From: Tsukamurella sputi
GTDB lineage: Bacteria > Actinomycetota > Actinomycetes > Mycobacteriales > Mycobacteriaceae
DNA: 64,000 nucleotides
Direction of reading: 5' to 3'
NCBI RefSeq assembly: GCF_007858445.1
Contig: NZ_VIGV01000002.1
Span: 62,001 to 126,000 of the forward strand
The notes under the pieces are model-generated. The model searched no databases and was not told the origin of the DNA. It saw only the letters and a program-made list of their open reading frames with translations. The translations under genes and the position numbers were made by a program. Below are positions 57,218 to 64,000 of this stretch, in pieces (the first letter of the stretch is position 1; each line of letters opens with the position of its first letter).

Positions 57218-58135
57218 CTACGCGGCGACCACGGCCCGCACGAGCGCGTTGGCCGCGGCGACGGCACCGTCGGATGCGGGGAGAAGCGGCAGCCGCACGG
57301 CGGGCGTCGCGATGCGGCCCTGCGCGGCGAGGACGCCCTTGATCACCGTGGGGTTGGGCTCGGCGAAGAGCGCCGAGGCCAACCCGGCGAGCGCGCCACC
57401 GATCACGCGCGCCTCCTCGAGCCGGTGCTCGCGCCACGCGGCGAGGAGCGCGGCGAACTCGCCCGCCGCGACATTGGCGCACGCGGAGATCGCGCCGTGC
57501 CCGCCGAGCGCCAGGACGGCACCGACGAAGGGGTCGTCACCCGCCAGCACCGAGACCGCGCCCGGGGTGCTGGTGTTGATCGCGGCGAGCAGGCGCACCG
57601 TCGTCTCGGTGACACCGCCGGACGCGTGCTTGAACCCGGCCACCCCGTCGAGCGCGGCGAGGGCGAGCAGGGTGTCCACCGACAGGGTGCGCCCGGTGCG
57701 CTGCGGGACGTCGTAGACGATGACCGGAACGGGGCTCTCCGCCGCGACCCGCCGGTAGTGCTCGACGACACCGGCCTCCGACGGGCGGGTGTAGTACGGG
57801 ACGACCACCAGTGCGAAGTCTGCGCGGGGGTCGATCCCGCGCAGCGCCTCCGCCGTGCCGTCGGTGGCGTTGCTGCCCGCGCCGACGGTGAAGACGGCGC
57901 CGTGCTCGGCGCAGACCCCGCCGACCAGGTCGATCACGGTGGCCCTTTCGGCTGCGGTCAGCGTCGCCGGCTCACCCGTGGTGCCGAGCGCGAGGAGGCC
58001 GTCGGCACCGTCGGCGAGGGTGTCGTGGGCGAGGCGTTCGAGCGAAACGAGGTCGACGGTGCCGTCCGCGGCGAAGGGCGTGACGAGCGGGACGTGAAGG
58101 CCGGTGAGCTGCTGCATGGGATCAGATTCCGTCAT
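57218..58135 (-). CDS. DapA/NAL-family aldolase (4-hydroxy-tetrahydrodipicolinate synthase-like)
   Basis: 305-residue class I aldolase barrel. GTTGEPATL with the Thr-Thr pair near residue 50, Tyr in VVPYYTRPSEAG, YDVPQRTGRTL with the DapA arginine, and Schiff-base Lys in VAGFKHASGGVTE. Consistent with DapA, which makes tetrahydrodipicolinate from pyruvate and aspartate semialdehyde, but the usual YNVPGRTG reads YDVPQRTG, and it faces a LysR gene, so a catabolic relative is possible. ATG at 58135 chosen; ATG at 58117 is an alternative with a GGAA upstream. Confidence 0.83.
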   Translation of the reverse strand: MTESDPMQQLTGLHVPLVTPFAADGTVDLVSLERLAHDTLADGADGLLALGTTGEPATLTAAERATVIDLVGGVCAEHGAVFTVGAGSNATDGTAEALRGIDPRADFALVVVPYYTRPSEAGVVEHYRRVAAESPVPVIVYDVPQRTGRTLSVDTLLALAALDGVAGFKHASGGVTETTVRLLAAINTSTPGAVSVLAGDDPFVGAVLALGGHGAISACANVAAGEFAALLAAWREHRLEEARVIGGALAGLASALFAEPNPTVIKGVLAAQGRIATPAVRLPLLPASDGAVAAANALVRAVVAA

Positions 58136-58175
58136 CCCGAGCAGAAGGACCAGCGCAAGAATGCGATGTCGAGCG

Positions 58176-58181
58176 TAAGGT
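58176..58181 (+). promoter_or_regulatory. -10 box (TAAGGT) of the leaderless LysR gene
   Basis: TAAGGT lies 6 nt before the ATG at 58188, in the 52-bp divergent region shared with the dapA-like gene. Confidence 0.45.
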
Positions 58182-58187
58182 GAACTG

Positions 58188-59051
58188 ATGCTGGACGTGC
58201 ACCGCCTCCGACTGCTGCGCGAACTGTCGCTGCACGGCACCATCGCGGCCGTCGCCCAGTCCCTCGACTACACGCCGTCGGCCGTCTCTCAGCAGCTCGC
58301 GACGCTGGAACGCGAAGCGGGGCGACCACTGCTCGAGCGGACCGGACGCAGTGTCCGGCTCACCGAGGCCGGGCGGATCCTCGTCGGCCACGCGGACGCC
58401 GTCCTCGCTCGCCTGGAACGTGCTCGGGCCGAACTCGACGCCCTGGGTACCGAGGTCGCGGGCGAACTGCGCATCGGTGCCTTCAGTTCGGCGATGCGTA
58501 CCGTCGTGACGCCGGCGCTGCTCCGCCTCTCGCGCGACCACCCGCTTCTGCGGGTGCGCGTCACCGAGATCGACCCGGCGACCGCGCCCGACGAACTGCG
58601 CTCACGGCGGCTCGACGTGGCGTTGATCCAGCACTACGACTGCCTGCCCGCCCGGGACGAACCCGGGCTCGACACCGAGCCCCTGTTCGATGAGGCCGTC
58701 CACCTCGCGACCCACCGGGACCGCCCCCGCACGCTCGCCGAATGCACCGGCGAGCGCTGGATCTCCGGCACAGTCGGCACGATGTGCGACGACGCCACGG
58801 TCCGGACCTGCGAGAACGCCGGCTTCACCCCCCGCGTCCGCCACCGCACCGACGATTTCGCGGCGGTCCTGGCCCTCGTCGAGGCCGGGCAGGGTGTGGC
58901 CGTGATCCCCGACCTCGCCGCCGTCGACGTGCCCGAGGACGTCCTCCTCACCCCGCTCGACGTGGTGCGACACACCTCACTCGCCTACCGGCGCGGCGCC
59001 AGCCGGGATCCCCTCATCGGGGCGGCGCGGGCGGCACTCAGGTCGCGCTGA
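58188..59051 (+). CDS. LysR family transcriptional regulator
   Basis: 287 residues: N-terminal winged HTH ([50 protein letters not shown]) and a periplasmic-binding-like effector domain (about 90-287). Divergent from the dapA-like gene, its probable target. Its last 14 bases overlap the convergent uppP gene. Effector unknown. Confidence 0.88.
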   Translation: MLDVHRLRLLRELSLHGTIAAVAQSLDYTPSAVSQQLATLEREAGRPLLERTGRSVRLTEAGRILVGHADAVLARLERARAELDALGTEVAGELRIGAFSSAMRTVVTPALLRLSRDHPLLRVRVTEIDPATAPDELRSRRLDVALIQHYDCLPARDEPGLDTEPLFDEAVHLATHRDRPRTLAECTGERWISGTVGTMCDDATVRTCENAGFTPRVRHRTDDFAAVLALVEAGQGVAVIPDLAAVDVPEDVLLTPLDVVRHTSLAYRRGASRDPLIGAARAALRSR

Positions 59052-59889
59052 TGACCCCGCCCCACAGCAGGCCGAGAACCAGGAAGCCCACGACGATCCG
59101 GTAGCCGACGAACCAGTTCAGCGAGTGCTTGGAAACGAAGTCGAGCAGCCAGGCGATCGCGGCGTAGCCGACGACGAAGGCGATCACCGTCGCGACCAGC
59201 AGCTGCGGGCCGGAGGCGTGCAGGCCCGGGCCGCCCTTCTCGAAGACATCGCCCAGGCTGAACAGGCCCGAGGCCGTGACCGCCGGAATGGCCAGCAGGA
59301 AGGACAGGCGCACCGCCGCCTCGCGCTTGAGGCCGAGGAACAGGCCCGCGCTCGACGTGGCGCCCGAGCGCGAGACGCCGGGGATCAGTGCGAGGCACTG
59401 CGCGAGTCCCATGAGGATGCCGTCACGGGCCGTCACCTGATCGAGCGTGCGCTGCCGGTTCGCGTACACCTTGGAGCTCACGTACTCCGCGGCGAAGATC
59501 ACCAGCGAGAAGACGATGAGCATCGTCGCCACCAGGTAGAGGTTGCGGGCAGCCGTGCGGATCTCGTCCTTGAGCAGGTACCCGAGTACACCGATCGGGA
59601 TCGTGCCGATGATCACGTACCAGCCGATCCGGTAGTCGACGCCGCGCTCCGCCTTGTCGAACAGGCCGCGGAACCACGCGATCACGATGCGGTAGATGTC
59701 CCGCGCGAAGTAGATGAGGACCGCCAGTTCGGTACCCAGCTGGGTGACCGCGGTGAACGAGGCACCCGCATCGTCGCCGAACCAGAGCTCCGAGACGATC
59801 CGCAAGTGTCCCGAGGAGGAGACGGGGAGGAACTCCGTCAATCCCTGCACCACACCGAGCACGATCGCCTGCAACCACGTCATGTCCAC
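59038..59889 (-). CDS. uppP: Undecaprenyl-diphosphatase UppP
   Basis: 283-residue polytopic membrane phosphatase that recycles the lipid carrier for cell-wall synthesis; overexpression confers bacitracin resistance. Motifs: [20 protein letters not shown] near residue 14, the second motif [20 protein letters not shown] near 170, and eight hydrophobic segments. GTG at 59889 selected because TAGCCT lies 6 nt upstream; ATG at 59883 would remove two residues. Confidence 0.95.
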   Translation of the reverse strand: MDMTWLQAIVLGVVQGLTEFLPVSSSGHLRIVSELWFGDDAGASFTAVTQLGTELAVLIYFARDIYRIVIAWFRGLFDKAERGVDYRIGWYVIIGTIPIGVLGYLLKDEIRTAARNLYLVATMLIVFSLVIFAAEYVSSKVYANRQRTLDQVTARDGILMGLAQCLALIPGVSRSGATSSAGLFLGLKREAAVRLSFLLAIPAVTASGLFSLGDVFEKGGPGLHASGPQLLVATVIAFVVGYAAIAWLLDFVSKHSLNWFVGYRIVVGFLVLGLLWGGVISAT

Positions 59890-59895
59890 CCGGGC

Positions 59896-59901
59896 AGGCT
59901 A
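59896..59901 (-). promoter_or_regulatory. -10 box (TAGCCT) of leaderless uppP
   Basis: TAGCCT lies 6 nt before the GTG at 59889 and 12 nt before the next ATG. Confidence 0.4.
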
Positions 59902-59946
59902 CCGGCCCGACCGCCGCACGGCCCGGGGCGGTAGTTTCGAGGGATC

Positions 59947-60957
59947 ATGACCCGTACCGTCGCCTCCCGCCTCGCAGCCCTCGCCGTCGTCGCCACCGTC
60001 GCCCTGGCCGGCTGTTCGACCACGCCCTCGCGGGAGAGTCGCCCCACCATCACCCCGGCCCAGCCCGCCGTCGCGCCGGAGTCGACGGCGCCGCCCGCCG
60101 GCTCGGTGACGCCGGCCGGTGCGGGCGAGGGCCTCGCCTTCGACCCCGTCGGCCGACGGCTCGCCGCGATCGTCGGGAACGAGGTCGTGCTGTACTCGGT
60201 CGACGGTGGGGTGCGCGAGACCGCCAGAGTCGCGACGGACGGCCTCCCCCATCAGGTCGTTGCCAAGGGACCTCGCGGTGCCGGTTTCCTCGTCGCGACG
60301 AAGAGCGGTGTCCTCGAGATCAACGGCGACAAAGCCGGCGAGACACAGAAGGTCGCGGGTGATGTCGTCAGTGTCTCGCCGTACGACAAGGTCAACGACG
60401 ACCTGGTGTGGGCGGTCGCGGGAACCGCGAACGGTGACGTCGTCCTGCTGCGGACCGGCCGGGATCCCAAGACGATCACCGGCCCCGTGGAGGCGAGCCG
60501 CATCCTCGTGCACGACGGCGACGTGGTCGTCGTGGACCGGCTGCAGTCCTCGGTCTCCGAGGTCGACGTGGCCGGCGGTAAGCAGGGCAAGGGGCTGCGA
60601 GTGGGACGCGGCATCACGAACGCGACCGTCACGCCCGACGGCCGGGTGTTCGCCGTGGACACCGGGAAGAACCAGATCATCGGCTACACCGCCGCACCGC
60701 TGATGGAACGCTTCCTGTACCCGGAGTCGGGCTCGCCGTGGGCCGTCGACTTCGACGCCACCGACAAGCTCATGTGGGTGACGCGCACCGCGTCGAACGA
60801 GGTGGTCGGCTACGCGCTCAACAAGGGGATCCCCGAGCAGCGCAAGCTGTACCCCACCGTCCGCCAGCCCAACGCGATCGCGGTGGACGCGAAGACCGGG
60901 ACCCTGTACGTCCAGTCGGCCACGGGGGCCGGCATCCAGGCGATCGCCACCCGGTAG
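59947..60957 (+). CDS. LppL-like lipoprotein with repeated beta-propeller-type blades
   Basis: 336 residues; signal peptide with lipobox ALAGC (Cys23), a Pro/Ala/Ser linker to about 60, then repeated short strands such as [40 protein letters not shown] and [20 protein letters not shown], typical of an SMP-30/NHL-like propeller. Orthologous by position to LppL (Rv2138, from memory). Role unknown. GAGGGA lies just before the ATG; first gene of lppL-DUF5703-pyrD. Confidence 0.85.
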   Translation: MTRTVASRLAALAVVATVALAGCSTTPSRESRPTITPAQPAVAPESTAPPAGSVTPAGAGEGLAFDPVGRRLAAIVGNEVVLYSVDGGVRETARVATDGLPHQVVAKGPRGAGFLVATKSGVLEINGDKAGETQKVAGDVVSVSPYDKVNDDLVWAVAGTANGDVVLLRTGRDPKTITGPVEASRILVHDGDVVVVDRLQSSVSEVDVAGGKQGKGLRVGRGITNATVTPDGRVFAVDTGKNQIIGYTAAPLMERFLYPESGSPWAVDFDATDKLMWVTRTASNEVVGYALNKGIPEQRKLYPTVRQPNAIAVDAKTGTLYVQSATGAGIQAIATR

Positions 60958-60965
60958 GAGACGCC

Positions 60966-61217
60966 ATGACGATCAGCGCGGACGCACGGGAGAGCGGTGC
61001 TTTCAGCAACGAGGAGTACGATTTCCTGCCGCTGCGGTTGCCGCGGGAGGTCTCCCGGGTCACTGCGGCGATGCGGCTGACCATCGAGGCCGAGTTCGGT
61101 GGGTGGGAACTGAGCCGCGTGCGGCTGTACACCGACGGCTCACGGCGGGTGTTGCTGCGCCGCAAACGCACGAAAACGTCCGGCATGCTGCCGCCGGACG
61201 CCACGAAGGGGTTGTGA
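60966..61217 (+). CDS. DUF5703 family protein
   Basis: 83-residue small protein: [20 protein letters not shown], then [30 protein letters not shown]. Conserved in mycolic-acid actinomycetes next to pyrD; function unknown. AGGAG 7 nt before the ATG. Its stop overlaps a GTG in the next frame. Confidence 0.82.
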   Translation: MTISADARESGAFSNEEYDFLPLRLPREVSRVTAAMRLTIEAEFGGWELSRVRLYTDGSRRVLLRRKRTKTSGMLPPDATKGL

Positions 61218-61222
61218 ACACC

Positions 61223-62317
61223 ATGTCGGCGATGTCTCAGGCGATCTACCGGTCGCTTCTGCGGGTGATGTTCCTCGTCTCACCCGAGCGGATCCACCAC
61301 CTGGTGTTCGGCCTCATCCGCGGGACGACCGCCGTGCCGCCCGTCCGCGCCGGTATTCGACGGGGCCTCGCGTACCGCGACCCGATCCTGGAGCAGACCG
61401 TCTTCGGCGTGCGATTCCCCGCCCCCGTCGGGCTGGCCGCGGGCTTCGACAAGAACGCGCGCGCCGTCAACGGCTGGGGCGCGCTGGGCTTCGGTTTCGC
61501 GGAGATCGGCACCGTCACCGCACACCCCCAGCCCGGCAACCCCTCCCCCCGCCTCTTCCGGCTCCCTGCGGATCACGCCCTGATCAACCGGATGGGCTTC
61601 AACAACTACGGCTCGGGTGCCGCCGCCAACGAGCTCCGCAAGCGTGATGCGGGCCCGACGGCGGTGCCGATCGGCGCCAACATCGGCAAGACCAAGGTCA
61701 CCCCGCTCGAGGGTGCCGCCGAGGACTACCGGACCAGCGCCATGCTGCTCGGCCCGCTCGCCGACTTCATCGTGGTCAACGTCTCCTCCCCGAACACCCC
61801 CGGCCTGCGCGACCTGCAGGCCACCGAGTCGCTGCGGCCGGTGCTGCAGGCAGTGCTCGACACCGTCACCGTGCCCGTGCTGGTCAAGATCGCGCCGGAC
61901 CTCGCCGACGAGGACGTCGACGCGGTCGCGGATCTGGCCCTCGATCTGGGACTCGCGGGCATCGTCGCGACCAACACGACCATCAGCCGCGCGGGCCTGG
62001 CCACCCCGGCCGCGGAAGTCGAGGCGATCGGCGCGGGCGGCCTGTCGGGACGGCCCGTCAAGGCCCGGTCGCTCGAGGTGCTCCGCAGGCTCTCCGCGCG
62101 CGTGGGCGACCGACTGGTGCTGATCTCCGTCGGCGGTATCGAGGACGTGGACGACGTCTACGCGCGCATCCGCGCGGGCGCCTCGCTGGTGCAGGTGTAC
62201 ACGCAGTTCATCTACGGCGGTCCCGCCTGGACCCGCTCGGTGCACAAGCAGCTCGCGGCGCGACTGCGCGCCGACGGCTTCGCGTCGATCTCCGACGCCG
62301 TGGGCGTCGATCGCTGA
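61223..62317 (+). CDS. pyrD: Quinone-dependent dihydroorotate dehydrogenase PyrD
   Basis: 364-residue class 2 enzyme of pyrimidine synthesis, membrane-attached through an N-terminal helical domain (1-45). Motifs: [38 protein letters not shown], the catalytic Ser in [25 protein letters not shown], and [20 protein letters not shown] for FMN phosphate. ATG at 61223 with AAGGGG upstream; GTG at 61214 overlaps the DUF5703 stop and is an alternative coupled start. Confidence 0.95.
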   Translation: MSAMSQAIYRSLLRVMFLVSPERIHHLVFGLIRGTTAVPPVRAGIRRGLAYRDPILEQTVFGVRFPAPVGLAAGFDKNARAVNGWGALGFGFAEIGTVTAHPQPGNPSPRLFRLPADHALINRMGFNNYGSGAAANELRKRDAGPTAVPIGANIGKTKVTPLEGAAEDYRTSAMLLGPLADFIVVNVSSPNTPGLRDLQATESLRPVLQAVLDTVTVPVLVKIAPDLADEDVDAVADLALDLGLAGIVATNTTISRAGLATPAAEVEAIGAGGLSGRPVKARSLEVLRRLSARVGDRLVLISVGGIEDVDDVYARIRAGASLVQVYTQFIYGGPAWTRSVHKQLAARLRADGFASISDAVGVDR

Positions 62318-62328
62318 GCCGCCCCTCC

Positions 62329-62376
62329 ACGACGAAGGCCGCGCCCCGGATTGCGGGGCGCGGCCCTGTTCGTCGT
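62329..62376. terminator. Bidirectional hairpin terminator between pyrD and the PEBP gene
   Basis: A perfect 12-bp stem (62337-62348 pairing with 62354-62365, loop GATTG) is extended by ACGACGAA / TTCGTCGT (62329-62336 and 62369-62376) with a 3-nt bulge. It lies between convergent genes, the position of a two-way intrinsic-like terminator. Confidence 0.75.
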
Positions 62377-62380
62377 CGGC

Positions 62381-62917
62381 CTAAGTCTGGGCGTAGGTCG
62401 CGGTGATCGAGCCGCGGGCGATCGCGGCGCCGAAGAGATTGAAGCCCAGGTACGCGGGAGTCGCGGTCGCGGGCAGGTCGAGCTTCTCGACGCCCAGTGC
62501 GTGCACCACGAAGATGTACCGGTGCGGGCCGTGGCCCGCGGGCGGGGCGGCGCCGATGTAGCGGGGCAGGCTCGCGTCGTTGTTCAACGTGAGCGCGCCC
62601 TCCGGGAGCGAGCCGGGCGCACCGTCGCCGGCGCCGGAGGCGAGCGAGGTCACGGACGCCGGGATGTTCGCGACGGCCCAGTGCCAGAACCCGGAGGCCG
62701 TGGGGGCGTCGGGGTCGTAGCAGGTCACCGCGTAGGACTTGGTCCCCTCGGGGGCGCCGCTCCAGGACAGCTGGGGCGAGACGTCCTCGCCGCCGGCGCC
62801 CATGATCCCGCTGCGGTGCGCGACGGGGAGCTCGGCACCGTCGACGATGTCGGTGGAGGTGACGGTGAGCGCCGGGAGCGCGGGGAGGCCGGCGTACGGA
62901 TCGAACGGTGCGGTCAT
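62381..62917 (-). CDS. YbhB/YbcL-type PEBP family protein (Rv2140c-like)
   Basis: 178 residues of the phosphatidylethanolamine-binding fold: [20 protein letters not shown] near residue 47, [20 protein letters not shown] with the ligand-site Asp-Pro-Asp, and [20 protein letters not shown]. Orthologous by position to Rv2140c. GAGAGGA precedes the ATG. Function unknown; a role in phospholipid or inhibitor binding has been proposed for relatives. Confidence 0.92.
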   Translation of the reverse strand: MTAPFDPYAGLPALPALTVTSTDIVDGAELPVAHRSGIMGAGGEDVSPQLSWSGAPEGTKSYAVTCYDPDAPTASGFWHWAVANIPASVTSLASGAGDGAPGSLPEGALTLNNDASLPRYIGAAPPAGHGPHRYIFVVHALGVEKLDLPATATPAYLGFNLFGAAIARGSITATYAQT

Positions 62918-62951
62918 GGTGGTGGTCCTCTCGTTCAGCGGGGCGAGTGGC

Positions 62952-64000
62952 TCAGGAGTTCATGAGGAAGTGCTCGAACACCTTGGTACCGAACAGTAGT
63001 GCGTCCACGGGGACGCGCTCGTCGACGCCGTGGAAGAGCGCGGCGAAGTCGAGGTCCTCGGGCAGCTGCAGCGGCGCGAATCCGAAGCAGCGGATCCCGA
63101 GCTTGGCGAAGGCCTTCGCGTCGGTGCCGCCCGACAGCATGTACGGGACGGTGCGCCCCTCAGGATCGAAGGCGAGGATCGCCGCGTTCATCGCGTCGAC
63201 GAGGTCACCGTCGAACTGGGTCTCGTACGAATCGAGTTTGGTGATCCACTCCCGCTCGATGTCGGGCCCGAGGATCTCGTCGAGCTCGCGCTCGAAGGCG
63301 GCCTGGCGTCCCGGCAGCACCCGGCAGTCGACGACAGCCTCGGCCGTCTGCGGGATGACGTTGGCCTTGTAGCCGGCGTTGAGCATGGTGGGGTTGGCGG
63401 TGTCGCGGAGCGTCGCGCCGACGATGCGGGCCAGGCCGCCGATCTTCGCGAGCTGTCCCTCCAGATCCGGGCCGTCCAGATCGATGTCGATCGTCGACTC
63501 CCGGTCGAGCGCGCGCAGGAAGGCGATCACGCTGTCGGTGAGGACCAGGGGGAACTTGTGCCGGCCGAGGCGGGCGACCGCCTCCGACAGAAGGGTCACC
63601 GCGTTGTCCTCGTGCACGAACGAGCCGTGCCCGGCCCGCGCCTTCGCGGTCAGACGCATCCAGCACATGCTCTTCTCGGCGGTCTCGACGAGGTAGAGGC
63701 GCTTCTTGTCGCCCGACGGGGTGTCCACGGTCAGCGAGAAGCCGCCCACCTCGCCGACGGCCTCGGTGACGCCCGTGAACAGATCGGGCCGGTGCTGCAC
63801 GAGCCAGTGCGAGCCCCAGGTGCCGCCGGCCTCCTCGTCGGCGAGGAAGGCGAAGGTGATGTCGCGCGGCGGGACGGTGCCGCTGGACTTCAGCTGCCGC
63901 GCCAGGGCCAGCATGATCCCGCACATGTCCTTCATGTCGACCGCGCCACGGCCCCAGACGTAGCCGTCCTCGACGGCGCCCGAGAAGGGGTGCACGCTCC
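62952..64000 (-). CDS. M20-family metallopeptidase, C-terminal part (runs off window end)
   Basis: At least 349 codons; the N-terminus lies beyond the window. Dizinc-site features: Asp in [13 protein letters not shown], the Glu-Glu pair in [14 protein letters not shown], and the late His in [17 protein letters not shown]. The dimerisation lid spans about the middle third. Family members cleave dipeptides or acyl amino acids; specificity not clear. Matches Rv2141c by position. Confidence 0.93.
   Translation of the reverse strand, partial: SVHPFSGAVEDGYVWGRGAVDMKDMCGIMLALARQLKSSGTVPPRDITFAFLADEEAGGTWGSHWLVQHRPDLFTGVTEAVGEVGGFSLTVDTPSGDKKRLYLVETAEKSMCWMRLTAKARAGHGSFVHEDNAVTLLSEAVARLGRHKFPLVLTDSVIAFLRALDRESTIDIDLDGPDLEGQLAKIGGLARIVGATLRDTANPTMLNAGYKANVIPQTAEAVVDCRVLPGRQAAFERELDEILGPDIEREWITKLDSYETQFDGDLVDAMNAAILAFDPEGRTVPYMLSGGTDAKAFAKLGIRCFGFAPLQLPEDLDFAALFHGVDERVPVDALLFGTKVFEHFLMNS

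Overview
The window is very GC-rich actinobacterial chromosome. It encodes the Pup-proteasome system, mycothiol synthesis (mshC), F420-type flavin/deazaflavin enzymes, Tat secretion, a DprE2-like reductase and an aerobic cobalamin pathway with a cobI-cobJ fusion. Together these point to a mycolic-acid actinomycete (order Mycobacteriales). Tsukamurella or a close relative is my guess, not something the sequence proves. From memory, the backbone is largely colinear with Mycobacterium tuberculosis Rv2062c-Rv2141c (cobN to the M20 peptidase), with accessory genes inserted at several points. No tRNA, rRNA, CRISPR array or insertion sequence was seen. No gene-free stretch exceeds 300 bases; the longest is 52944-53188, which holds a large nested hairpin.

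Layout. 1-5953: cobN (partial), a hotdog-fold dehydratase, a TetR regulator facing a fabH-like gene across two palindromic operators, then cobG-cobH-cobIJ. 5991-12037: an accessory island (DUF1330, XRE regulator, esterase, MFS exporter, split-barrel flavoprotein, isochorismatase-fold protein, alpha/beta hydrolase with a divergent MerR regulator, SnoaL-like protein). 12154-16028: the cobK-cobM-cobL operon led by an SDR gene, with a divergent Rv2074-like F420 protein. 16036-20246: sugar porter, Xaa-Pro-type peptidase, 5'-3' exonuclease, DUF4333 protein. 20317-36963: helY-tatC-tatA, pafC-pafB-pafA, prcA-prcB-pup, dop and the ATPase arc/mpa. Three genes interrupt this proteasome region: a CPBP protease, a Ddn-like deazaflavin protein and an FHA-ABC transporter. 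36997-42723: trmI, thioesterase, hisG-hisE, a large membrane hydrolase and a GH27-like lipoprotein. 42841-51673: lipoproteins, HAD phosphatase, UshA-like nucleotidase, metalloprotease, metH with a tiny downstream gene, a PAC2 protein and a conserved hypothetical. 51699-64000: mshC, a three-gene MNIO (DUF692) cassette, the SCO1664/DUF3090/phosphomutase trio, a dapA-like gene with a LysR regulator, uppP, lppL-DUF5703-pyrD, a PEBP protein and an M20 peptidase cut by the window end.

How the genes work together. Seven cobalamin steps are encoded here, and the B12-dependent methionine synthase MetH is a consumer in the same window. PafA attaches Pup, Dop prepares or removes it, and Arc with PrcA/PrcB degrades the tagged proteins; PafB and PafC are a WYL-domain regulator pair. 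HisG and HisE start histidine synthesis. Many transcription starts look leaderless: a TANNNT -10 box lies 6-7 nt before the start codon of about twenty genes.

The best candidate for an undescribed system is 53189-55130. A membrane protein with a Cys/Gly-only tail is translationally coupled to an MNIO-family oxidase and to a small third protein. The cassette sits as a plus-strand insertion inside an otherwise conserved minus-strand block. MNIO enzymes modify cysteines of ribosomal peptides, so the tail may be a membrane-tethered substrate.
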